A stretch of DNA of 64,000 nucleotides from assembly GCF_028453695.1 (NCBI RefSeq), contig NC_135778.1, positions 37,437,214 through 37,501,213 of the forward strand. Direction: 5' to 3'. Shown piece by piece: positions 1 to 11,800 of the stretch. This DNA comes from Augochlora pura. Lineage: Eukaryota; Arthropoda; Insecta; Hymenoptera; Halictidae. Below the pieces are notes generated by a model that was not told the DNA's origin, ran no database searches, and saw only the letters and a list, made by a program, of their open reading frames with translations. The first letter of the stretch is position 1. Each line of letters starts with the position of its first letter. A program made the translations under genes and the position numbers.

Positions 1-594
1 CCTCTTTTAATAAAGCGAGAGCCGTGGCTTCGCTGTGGCAACTCTTTCTTTTTTGTAACACTTTCGAAACCCTTTGCGGAGAAATTATTCGAATGCTGAC
101 GGAAACGATGTTGTATTTGTCGATTGTACTTTATTCGGAGAATTTATGTATTGTTTCCCTATTGGAAAATTTTTCGGAGGAATTAGAGACACGAAAAATT
201 GCTATAAAAATATTGGACTATTAATATTGTTATTTAAAAATGTTATATGATTTTTGGAAGTATTGACTTTTCGATTTAACAAGCTAACAAGGTGTATTTT
301 ATTTTTGATATGTTTGCAATATTATGCTTCCTCTCTTTACATTATTTATTAATGCTAAGACGTATGGCCATATTGAATAAATAACAGTACGTATACTACT
401 TATTTTAGTAGTATAGATCCATCGTCAGGCTGTGAATTTGATTTCTAAAAAATATTGAAGAATAAAGAAAATTGTTCTAAATAATTTCGTTTTTGCATAA
501 CGATTCGCAGTTTATTCGTTTCGAATGCTTATGACAATAAACATATAGAATTGACAATAATTTAAATAATAGGGTATATAGCATTATCGGTCCC

Positions 595-919
595 CCATAA
601 CCTTCCACTTTCAATTCACCAAATAAAATTAAAAATTCCCATAAATCTCCACGATTAAATTACCATAACCCCAGATTTATTTAAACCAGTCAGTCCACCA
701 TGACAGATTTATTCACCATGAAATTCCTTTTAAAACTATCGTCAAAAATTACAGTATATTATTGCTTCACCATAACCTTCCACTTTCAGTTCACCAAACA
801 AAATTAAAAATTCCCATAAATCTCCACGATTAAATTACCATAACTCCAGATTTATCTAAATCAATCCGTCCACCATGACAGATTTATTCATCATGAAATT
901 CCTTTTAAAACTATCGTGA
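595..919. repeat. Tandem duplication, two ~175-bp copies
   Basis: The segment beginning ccataaccttccacttt at 595 recurs at 770. The copies match along almost their whole length with scattered substitutions; the second copy ends near 919. AT-rich and non-coding in appearance. Confidence 0.9.
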
Positions 920-1228
920 AAAAAGGAAAGAACACGGCGTAGCTGAAACCATGAAACGATATCCAAAAAGACACTCCCGCATTTTTCCCCATAAACTGTG
1001 AATACCTTTAAGAGTTAGTGCTACTCGCTGTGGCATCCTTTTAGAAGACTGCCAGCAATTCCTTCTCGCTGAATTACTCATTGAGGATTTAAATGGCAGC
1101 AGACCTTCTTTTCCCATACGGGAAGTTCGTCCGTAAAACCGAAAGCTGGTCGTAGTAGCGCGCGGAAGCTCGTGGGTACACCATGGCCCCTTAGGATCGC
1201 GGAAAGGGCGAGCCAGCCGAGATCGGGG

Positions 1229-1490
1229 ATAGAGAGAGTAAGAGAGAGAGACAGAAACAGTAAGAGAAAGACAGAGAGAGAGAGAGAAAGAGAGAGACAG
1301 GAACAGTAACAGAAAGACAGAGAGAATAAAAGAGTAAGAGAGAGACAGAAACAGTAACAGAAAGACAGAGAGAATAAAAGAGTAAGAGAGAGTAAGACAG
1401 AGAGGGTAAAATTGTAAGAGAGAGAACTACAGAGAGAGTAAAATTGTAAGAGAGAGAAATACAGAGAGAGAAAGAGAGAGTGAGAGAGAG
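1229..1490. repeat. GA-rich imperfect microsatellite
   Basis: About 260 bp made almost only of purines on the plus strand, with interrupted (GA)n and recurring short units such as gagagacagaaacagtaa. Confidence 0.9.
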
Positions 1491-3340
1491 GGAGGGAGGG
1501 GAACAGAGGAGCTCTGAAAGATAACGAGAGACGCGTGCGTAATATTCCGAGGAACCCGTGTACCTATACAGCGATGCAAAGAGGCGACGTCGGTCGGGTA
1601 GGGTTTAACTTCGCTATGGAGTCGGATAAAGTACGTATATTAACGTCGCGCCACTACACCAGAAACCTCTTTGTGAGATACGACCGAGCATTGTGTTACG
1701 AGAAATCGTCTTGCGTCCCGTTCCTCCGCCGCCACACGTTCCTCGGCTATGATTACCTTTCCTATTATCGAATCGCTCGTTTCGTAGCTGGCAAGCGGCA
1801 CGCCACCATCCCCAGTGCTTCTCCGCACCTCGAGGATTTTTTTAACCTATCACTCGTTTTCGATGACGCGTCGAAGCTTGTCATTTATATCGGAACGCGG
1901 CATGGTGGCGCGCGGTGCTCTTTGGTCGCTGCATGAGAAAAACACTTCGTAGAATTAAAATGTAAAATAGACATATTCTCGTGAAACTATATTAGATCTT
2001 GTGAAATTGTTAGTTATTTATATGTATGTATTAGTATATTTTTCGTAGTAAGAATGTCGATCATTTTTTAGATGCTCTATTTTCAATTTTAAGAGAACTT
2101 ATCTCGGAAACGGCGTAAAATATACTGAGATTGAAATAGTTTTAATATGTTACTATATAATAATATATAGTAATAGTGTTAAATATAAATTTCTATTAAT
2201 ATATTTAAAATTCCTCCGTTCCACTGTCGCCATATTCCACTTTGGCGCGACAATTTCGAATCGACGATAACTATAGAAAATAAATTTTGAAAACAATTTT
2301 TGACCTAATCGTCAACATTTTATCGAACCCTAGAATATTAACAGTACATTAAACATTGACGCAAATATGCATCGAGTTTTCTTTGATATTCCGAACAGAA
2401 ACGAGAAATAAAATACGGCAATAGGTTAAGAAACCACCCTAACCTATACGGCCGGGTGATTTCTATTTTTCCGAATAGGCTCGTAAAGTCCCGCGGACTG
2501 CTTAGCACGTGTTTACGGCCACGGATTATTATTCATAGCCATCGATTAGCCGTATTTTACAGTGGCGCGCTATAATGCCGCGGTTATGCGCGATATTGAA
2601 CGCGTAAACGAAGCGCCAGGGTAATACAGTTTGAGCGTATCTTGAGAGTTTCGCAGCCGAAACTGCGCCGGCAGAGATGAACATGTGGTCAACACTTTAG
2701 CCCCCACTGCCGGGTGAATCTGAATTTCAAAGTGATACTTTGTGTAGATTACAAAACCGGCCCCGGCCAGAAGCATAATTGGTAAGGTAATCTCGTTGCT
2801 CTTCAAAGATTATAAATTTTAGCGGCGTCGGGGAGGGAGGAGGGGAGGGGATCCGGGCGGCAAGCCGTAGCAGTGTACGTGTTTTCTTATGGAAATGGCC
2901 TTTCAAGCGACGTGGACAAAATTTCCTTCTCATGGAGATGCGACGGTTAGCAGGAAAACACGGTATAAAACCTAAATAGAAGATCGTCGTGTCGTCTCGT
3001 CTCGCTCTACTCTTCTTTTTATTTTTCGCGTTCCCCGTGTCTCGTTTTAGGCGTTTTGCAGCGTATACGCGAAGAAATTAATATTGTCTTCACTAGTCGG
3101 CTGTTTTCGACGAGTATTGTTGTCATAGAGTAGTTGGTAGATTTCGTGTTAAGGCGAGTATACTTGTCGTAAAGAAATGGCGACAGCAATCTTTAAAAAA
3201 CAAATTAACAGAAACTTATTGTAATGGTAACATTTATTTGTCGTTATATAAATTCCTACGTGAGGCTAATAATTTATATTTATTGTACGTCAACTTTTAC
3301 TTTAATGTTTAAGCAATGATAATGGAATGTTATCTTCATT

Positions 3341-3560
3341 TAACACTAAAACTACCATCAATTGACATTTTACGTATTTCTATGAAAGATGTCGAAATCA
3401 TTCGTTTTTGAAATCGACAACATTTTACACAGTTTATATATTTTCCTACTTTCTGAGAAAAAATTGATTATAAACTAAATAGCAATAATAATTATAGTTA
3501 TTATACTAATATTATAATAATAATAATTAGAGGAAACTAGGACTTTTTCATCTTCACTGA
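3341..3560. other. Possible solo end of a TTAA-flanked element
   Basis: TTAACACTAAAACTACC at 3341 looks like the left terminus of a TTAA-flanked inverted-repeat element. I found no matching right terminus nearby, so it may be a decayed copy or chance. The end coordinate is nominal. Confidence 0.25.
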
Positions 3561-4237
3561 CAGTATCGAGTGACTCGCTTGTTATTTAATCCCATAACGA
3601 TGAACACAATTAATATATTCAATGTCACTTTTATAACACAATTAATGTATCAATATGAAAACGATGTTGAAACCAAAAACGAATTTATTCAGACGATAAA
3701 AATATGGTAAATAACGTGCGCACATAAAAGTTCACGGTTAACCAACAGTTAAATTGCAGTTAACCATAAGCCCCGTTCTCGACGAATCCCGCGTAATAGA
3801 AACTATTATACGTTGAATAAAGAAGACCGTCTACGACGGAACGGGAGCAGAAATATACCCCGGCGAGAGAAACTGGGTGAAATGTCGGCCGCTTCCACGC
3901 ACAAAACTTTTACATGACCCGCGGAAAATCTAACCCTCGAACAACTTCGATAACATACACGCGCGCATCCCGCGCGGCCCCAACTTTCCGCGAACTTGCG
4001 CCCCCGCCGGATTATAATTCGCTAGAAATTTCGACGGGGCGGGCGGCTGTCGGGGAAATGCAGGCCGTTGCTTGGGAAAAGAAATGAAACAGCCCCGGCC
4101 GAGCCGTCCGACAATTAAAAGTTTCGCGGTGGCTGTGAATAGTCGATGAACTTTATCTTGCTGAAAAAAAAAAGAAATAAAAGAAGGAGAAGAGAATAAA
4201 AAGCCGGCGCGATAACGAGGTCCGACAAATCAAATTA

Positions 4238-4800
4238 CACGATCATAACCGGCCCGCGGGAACACAGCTTAAAAAATCGAATTCTCTCTGTAAGGTGGGG
4301 CCACTCATCTTGCACGACAGGGTTTCTTCTTTTGTAAAAATAGTGTTTATGAGTGTTTTTTAATTTATTGGTTATAGTTGAATAGTAGACGGTTTTCGCT
4401 TTAATTTGAGCTAAATTGCATTGAGAAAGATTCACGGGAACATAACCTAAAAACTATTCGAATTTTGCTAGTAAGATGATTATGATTGTTTATTAATTTA
4501 TTATATACCGTTAAAAAGTAGACACTTTTAACTTTAATTTCTACTAAATTGAATTGAAAAAGAATCACGGGATCATAACCTAAAAATTAATCAAATTCTC
4601 CTAGTAAGATGGGGCGACTCATTTTGCAGGGCAGGACAAGGCAGAGCTTCTCGTTTTGTAAAAATGGTCTTTACGATTGTTTATTAACTTATTATATACC
4701 GTTAAAAAGTAGACACTTTCCGCTTTAATTTAAGCTATATTTTATTGAAAAAGATTAACGTTAACACAACTTCACCCAGAATCAAATTCTCCCAGTAAAA
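4238..4800. repeat. Degenerate tandem repeat, ~130-195 bp units
   Basis: The block 'cacggga(a/t)cataacctaaaaa...gtaagatgg' recurs with starts near 4238, 4434, 4567 and 4750. Shared sub-blocks include 'tatataccgttaaaaagtagacac' and 'ttttgtaaaaat'. The second unit has lost about 60 bp relative to its neighbours. No coding potential is seen. Confidence 0.8.
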
Positions 4801-5354
4801 TGGGGCAACTGTTCTGCTGCAGAAAAAAGGGTTACATCGCGATAGATCCACAATTCCGCCCAACGCGACGACGCGGCGTCAAGGGTGGCGTTATCTCGAC
4901 GATTTCGCAGGTCGAAAAGGCCGTTGCCGACGGGGTGCGTCACGCTGTTAACGCGATCGCCCGCCTAACGTTCAATCTCCTTCGAATTTGATCCCGCTTT
5001 TGGATAATCGAAAATGTTTATCCGCGACGTTCGCGGATAGAAAGGGCCGTCGATTCGGCCGGGCGTCGCTTCTCCCGTATAAAAGTCACGGCCGGAGCAG
5101 CAATGCTTCGAGTGATAAATAGATTACACGGACGCGTCTCGAATAATTTCGCGCGGAACATCGGGTTTCCGGTGGAAACGTGTACCCGGAGATCAATCTT
5201 CCCTGCTTTATTTCTATTTCGCTGTAGAACATTTTCATCGATCAAGCCCGAATCTTCATTTAGTTACCTTCGTTCGGCACCCCTCTCTCGTCCTCTTCGC
5301 GAATGATCGATCGAAATTCGCGCGATTTTTGGGAAAATCGGCGACCATATTTCT

Positions 5355-5454
5355 NNNNNNNNNNNNNNNNNNNNNNNNNNNNNNNNNNNNNNNNNNNNNN
5401 NNNNNNNNNNNNNNNNNNNNNNNNNNNNNNNNNNNNNNNNNNNNNNNNNNNNNN
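5355..5454. other. Assembly gap (100 N)
   Basis: Exactly 100 N, the conventional placeholder for a gap of unknown size. True distance across it is unknown. Confidence 0.99.
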
Positions 5455-5660
5455 TAATATTAATAAGAATAAACGTAATTCAAGAAATCGAAGCAAATCG
5501 ATTAAAGAATGAATTAGGGCGCGTTAACATATAACAATAACAGCTGCAAATTTCAGTAATAATAGTAACAATAATGATAGCAATATTAATAAGAATGCAC
5601 GAAGTGCGAGTAATCGAAGCAGATCGATTAAAGAATAGATTAGATCGCGTTAGCATGTAA
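5455..5660. repeat. Tandem repeat abutting the gap, ~127-bp period
   Basis: 'aatattaataagaat' at about 5456 and 5583 begins two similar blocks that share 'tcgaagca(a/g)atcgattaaagaat' and 'gcgtta(a/g)cat(a/g)taac'. The array runs directly into the N block, so the gap probably lies inside it. Confidence 0.75.
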
Positions 5661-5856
5661 CGAAGCGGCCATTATTCCATCGGAGCGAACGGCCAGCACT
5701 TTTCGCGGCGGGGAACGACGACAAGAAACTAGTTGGAGATTTCAATCGCGTAACCGACCGCAATTTTCAAAGTTACCGGCAAAACCGTGGCCCAGATACA
5801 GCGAAACCAATCTCCGGGGGTCAGCCCTTATTAAAACGTTCCGCGTATACGTGCGG

Positions 5857-5873
5857 GAGAGAGAGAGAGATAA

Positions 5874-5915
<42 letters not shown>
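5857..5915. repeat. (GA)n microsatellite
   Basis: Near-perfect GA dinucleotide run with two short interruptions. Confidence 0.95.
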
Positions 5916-6287
5916 TGGGGGAAACTGATTGCAGCCGGGGCGTGAATTATTCGGGTCTACGGTTGCAGAACACGGAATGTCTCGGACATAAGTCTGCGGT
6001 TATCTTCGAATCGGTCAGTAGGAACCGCCGTGCGCGCGCGCGCGCGTCCTTCCTCTCTCCACGGTGTGGCCGAGTAATTGCTGCGATCAATTAACGCGCG
6101 ATTAACAGCACTCAACGAGCGAGCGGGCCAGCCCAGCGGCCGAGCAAACAAGCAAACGGCGAGCGAGCGTGAGCGCGCGCGCGCCCTCTCTCTCATTAAC
6201 CGCACGCGAAGCCATGCATGCGCCTACAAAAAAGGTATTTCTGTTTCCCTTCCTACACGTTCCGGCCGTGCCGCTAAAACGCTTCAG

Positions 6288-8785
6288 TGTATCAAGATGT
6301 CCACGTGATGATCTGGATCGGCTTCGGGTTCCTGATGACGTTCCTGAAGAGATACGGGCAGAGCGCCATCGGTCTCACCTTCCTGATCGGCGCGGTCCTC
6401 GTCCAGGTCGCACTCATCTGCGAGGGTGTCATGGAGATGAATCGGGACAACAAGATCTACCTGTCTCTGGAAAGGTATGCCACATTTTTTTATAAATTTG
6501 TTAGATAGTAATTTTAGATACTTTGATGGAGAAGCATATTTTAAAAAAGTCAAGATTAAAAAGTCATAATATATATAACAATAATAATATAATTACAGTC
6601 ATATAATATTATCAATTAAAAAGTCAAGATTCTTAACCCTTTGCAGTCGGAGCCATTTCAACTAGAAATCCAAAGCATCTTTTTAGACTCGCAGTGCGTC
6701 CGTTTTATATAATTTGGAGCGTTTTATACACCGTGGAATTAAATTTTGTGACTCGTGCAACATTTCACAGCTCTTGACCATTTTTCGAATACGAGTAAAT
6801 TTGATAAAAATTATTTTCAAACAAAATAATTTTTAGCGGCGCTTTAGAGTCGCCGCTCGGCCGCAAAGGGTTAATTAATTTAAAATAATTTTTAACGCTT
6901 TATAATTAATTACTTCTTTAATTACTTTATCACAGAAATAATTATCCTATTTCGTTCATTTATCTAAAAAAATACCCTTCAGTACAAAAAAACATCATAC
7001 ACAGAAAAAATTTAAAGAATATATAGGGAAATTTATAAATATACAGAGCGATCAAAAAATGTCTAACAATGTGAATTTTTTTCGGAACATCGTATGTAAA
7101 TAAATTACAAGAATACGCAATTTTCGAGTTGCGTGAGAAAAGTAGTTTCGGTTCAACTGTTCTGGCATTGATGAATTTATGAAGCTCTGAATTCATAATT
7201 GATGACCAGCCGTGCAAAATGCTAAAGTGGTCTAACGTAAAACCACCTTTCTTGCCGCCCCCTACGGCCAAGACTTTGAAATATTATACAATACGTTGCG
7301 AGATTATGTAAAGAGCGTGGTACACAAAAACTGGGCAATCGCGCGACCTCGGTTCTCGCGAACGTTATTTCTATGCGTCAAAATCGGGTCGGCCATTACG
7401 GCGGTATGTTGACGAAACGATTAAATATCCGACGGTATTGACGCTTTAGCGATTGACCAATTCGACTGTAAACATTTTTATAGTTTTGTGACGATAGTAT
7501 TAAACAATATTTATTTTATCTATTTTATTTAGTTTATATCGCGAAAGATATGTAATATTTAACCCTTTGCGGTCGTATGTCCATTCTCAGTCATCGCAGC
7601 AAGGAATCATACTAATCTTATAATTTATTCAACTGTACATCAATTCATAGTTTCTTTTTAAATGAATTTAAAGTAGACACATTTGTAGAAATAAAAGTTG
7701 TCACCCCATCACCCATGCAAGACACCATGCGTGCACCCTTACGCGCATGAAATTAATTCTTGCGACTCATAGCAACAGTTTCACTGCTCAATAATTTTTA
7801 AATTATTTAAATCTAAACTTTATTGTTATAAAAATTATTTTGGAACATAATAGAATAATTTTAGTAATTTCTCAGAGTCACCGTTCGAGTGCAAAGGGTT
7901 AAATGTCCAAGTATCAAACGTTTCGATTGGTAAATCGTCATAAAACGTGGTCGAAAATTATTTACTTTCCTAACTTGGCATCGAATCGTGAAAGCCTTCC
8001 AAGCGAAAACTGACGAAAACGAAAGTGAAGTATCATTGCATTCGCAATGAGAATTTTCTGAACGGTCGCGAACTTCGGAGTTTCGCCGGATTACCGGCAG
8101 AATTAACTGGAAATTAGCATCGCAAGCATGATAATTAAAACGCGTACGATATTCATGACCGGAACCTCCTCAACGCAGAATTAACTTTTCACCCGTTGCA
8201 AATCCCGTTTTCATAATTCGAAATTTCGCTGAAGAACTCAAAAAGTACAATTTACATTCTTGAAATTTTCAGCGCACGCGAAAAATTCCATTTGCGTACA
8301 ACAAATTATGCGCTGGTTTTCGTTGAGAAAATATCATGGAGCAACGTTACACGAAATTCGTCTGGATTTGATCTAAAGCAGATTTTGTATTTAAGTCTGC
8401 GTTCAATCTTTATCTTCGTAAATAATTTTAATTTTATTTCAATTTTATTTTCATTTTATTTTCATTTTATTTCAATTTAATTTTAGTTTAATTATATTTG
8501 AATTTTATTTTAATTTGATTTTAATTTTAATTTTATTATTTTAATTTTTAAATTTATTTTATAAATAACAATCGTTATTTCAATCAATCCGATGATTAAG
8601 GTAAAAGACTATTATTTTTCTTATTTAAAGAAAAATTTCTTCTTTCGGTAGTTCTCGGTTTGTTTAATTCACCGAACCGAGCCGTTCGAAGTTTCTTAGG
8701 GTAAACTATGCGCAACGGGTTGTATCGAAAACAGGTAAATTCGCGCGGTCCGGGCAATATACATATCCGGGTCCCGATTGGCCGC

Positions 8786-8816
<31 letters not shown>

Positions 8817-11800
8817 GTCCAAAGATATTTTTGCAGGACCCACATACAAAATACATTCCGTTCCGGACGCGCCGCGGAATACAAAAGCCGGGGGTTGTAA
8901 GATTGTGTTTGCCTTTGTGCATGAATAGTTAATAAGGAAGGTGGTACACAGGTACTTCCGTCCTCCGTGTTTCTCCCCTTTCTTTCCATGGAAATTCTAT
9001 TCTTGCTGGATCAAAAAGAGATAACAATTTGACGAAATAAGGGAGAAACGGCCGAGAAAACGAACCGGAAATCGATGGGACATATTACGTTTAAGTGAAA
9101 CAGTTCGTCAGTTATTAACTTTATCTTTTTATCCACAAGAGTACCTCGTCGACATAGAAGTCGACGGGAGGGTAAGAGCTATAGTTTCTCAACGTAGCTG
9201 TTGACAAAATTAACACGTTGAGCGCCACGTCAGCCACATATGGCTGACACAAACTGACCAATCTTGAAAATTCATTTTATTGCATTATATTTGAACAAAC
9301 TGAATTTGACTAGAATGTTTCGGTTGCGAAAGAGTTCTAATACCATCCCCTATGATAAATATTAACTTTCTAGTTTCGCTTTAATTAATTAAATTTCATT
9401 AACGACGCGGATATTTTAGTGGCTGATTGTCGCCGCTCAACGTGTTAATGGTGCTTTTAAACAACAATTTAAACTAAAACACTAACTTGTCATCGGAACA
9501 ACTAACCACAAAATCGATCCTTTATTAAAGATTACTATTGCACATTTTTCACGTTATCCTAACCGGTATAATCTGAAAAGAAAAATAATCCCGGTTCGCA
9601 TTGGCGCCGTGATATCAAACCTGTTCTTCAATTCCGTGATGCGTTCTGTTCGAATATCAAACCCCCCCTCCTCTCCCCTCCCCTCCCCCGATATATCCCC
9701 GCGATGTTATGAATACTGATCTCTAGTTTTGAGGTTCCACCTGCGGGTTAATAACGCCGGTATTGATCATCTCCTCGGTAACCACTTTCAGCCTTCTGAG
9801 CGCCGACGTTGCAGTGGCCACACCGTTGATATCCATGGGCGCGCTCCTCGGTAAGACGACCTACATACAGCTCGTGTTCATGGGTATCCTCGAGCTGATC
9901 ATGTTCACCGTGAACAAGTACGTGGGGGAGCATATCCTCATGGTAAGTTTACCCTTTCACGCCCATCGACCGACCGCTTCGTTCTCGATTCCCGCGACCG
10001 AAACGGTATGCGCGCGGTTCTCTCTTATGGGGTTGAAGCCAAGAACCGGGTGTTTATGGAATTCGGCGGACACTTTTACTGTTCATCTTATTTTTAGGAA
10101 AATTAAGATAATTGTATATTAAGAAACTTGTAAATTAAGATAATTGTAAATTCAGATACTTGTAAATCAAGCTACTTGTAAATTAAGTTATTTGTAAATT
10201 AAGTTACTTGTAAATGTGAACATTCAAACAATTTATTAGCTCTCTTCCTAATGAGAAATCACATCATTTTTATTTGATAATATTTTATATACATCATATG
10301 ATATGTATTTATTACTAGCAATAACATACAGCAATTACTAACGATAATATATCAAAAAAGTAACACTGATGGGTGCGTGACAAATTTTAAAAAATATCCT
10401 AACTTTTGACAGTCTTTCTACTAATTTAATCTATCTCTCTTTTTTAAACAATATATCGAATTCCTCTGAGCGTTTAAAATTTGTTTAAAAGTCGCACGAT
10501 ACAAATTGTTCGACTGCTGTTAAACACGATAAGGTCTCGTCCATATAAGGTCTCGTCGTATGGTGAGACGATGCGCGAATGGCGATTTGACGACGGTAGT
10601 TCTATCCTCAAACTATTAAAGGAGAAATGCACGGGCTGTACAGCAACCTGTTGTACAATAGTTGAAGGTCGGTAGGTCTGTAGGGCATACGGCGAAGCGC
10701 ATACACACCTATACAGGGTAGATACAGCACGAAAGTCCCTTAGTAATCAATGTCGTGATCAGGTAAAACAGTCACGTAGCTTCTCACGGTGAAAAATGTG
10801 TATAATATATTATTTCTTTCGTGTAGTCGCGTAATGTTATTATTCCAGTATAAATTCAAAGAAATATGTAATGTCAAAATAACTGTAAAAAAAAATAGCT
10901 GTCAAATTAACAGCGATAAAGTTCAATGGATAGAGGATGTGAAATGATTAAAAATGTAAGATTTGCGCGTGTAATGTAATGAAACAAGTACACAATTTAC
11001 TTATTTATTTAGTTATTCTGTAATATTGTACATTCGTGCAAGAAACAAATATTCTCTCTTGAAAAAGATTGACAAATTTTATTGACAACCGTTGGCTAGT
11101 AATAAGTAACATAATCTTGACTAATACTCTTTATACTTTGCTCCTTAATAAAATAAATCTTCTCCAAATATTACTGAGCTTGCAAACAAGAACAAACAAT
11201 TTCAGAACAAACAATTCTAGAAAATCACTATTTATCACAGAGAATGGCATTAGAACGAAACATTCTAGTCAAACTGGATTTGTTCAAACATATTACAATA
11301 AAAATGAATTTTCAAGATAGGTTAGAAATCAGTGTCACCTATATTTTAGTAACGCGGCGTACAATGTGTTAAATAAAGGTATAGTCTACGATTCCTTCGA
11401 GCAATACGTGTCGCGAAATGAGAACGAAGGGACGTCGAAGAACAAAGGGAAGGGAATGAACAATTATCGTGTCCGCTGTCCGTCCGGTCCGGGAAAAAAA
11501 AGTCCGGGGACAAGGAGGTGGGAGAATTTGTTCTGCGCTTTGGGACGGCGGTGCTATTGTCTTCCTCGATGCCGGGGAATCGATTTACAGGTGGTACACA
11601 CACGCCTTCCGGGACAGACGAAATGAAAACTTTTCTCGTGTTCCGATAGGTGGTTGACGCCGGTGACAGCATGTTCGTCCACGCGTTCGGCGCGTACTTC
11701 GGTCTGGCAGTCAGCTTCGTGATGGGAATGAAGGAGAAACGAAAGGAGCACCATCTCGAGGGACCGTCCTACAATTCGGATATATTCGCGATGATCGGTC

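Larger units (their letters stand above)
1..6287. other. Region with no supported gene, upstream of Rh50 exons
   Basis: No open reading frame here carries a recognisable domain or a splice-consistent extension. The stretch holds a 175-bp tandem duplication (595-919), a GA-rich tract (1229-1490), a degenerate ~190-bp tandem repeat (4238-4800), an assembly gap (5355-5454), a tandem repeat beside the gap (5455-5660) and a second GA tract (5857-5915). The missing first coding exon of the Rh50 gene should lie here, in the gap, or left of the window. I could not find an exon encoding the expected first membrane helix. Confidence 0.6.
6475..9791. other. Rh50 intron with TTAA-element cluster
   Basis: Non-coding. 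It contains three MITE-like elements (6633-6874, 7559-7902, 9210-9448), an AT-rich low-complexity run (about 8420-8560) and a GA run (8789-8813). No nested gene is supported. Confidence 0.8.

Noticed and set aside
1535..1936. Open frame of 133 codons containing LFVRYD, similar to a phrase in Rh N-termini
   Set aside because: The residues before it are polar rather than a membrane helix, and no donor gives the phase needed to join the exon at 6288. A chance match.
4800..4991. Small open frame starting MGQLFCCRKKGY, with a myristoylation-like start
   Set aside because: It starts inside a tandem repeat unit and runs into GC-rich sequence; no homologous family recognised and no supporting context.
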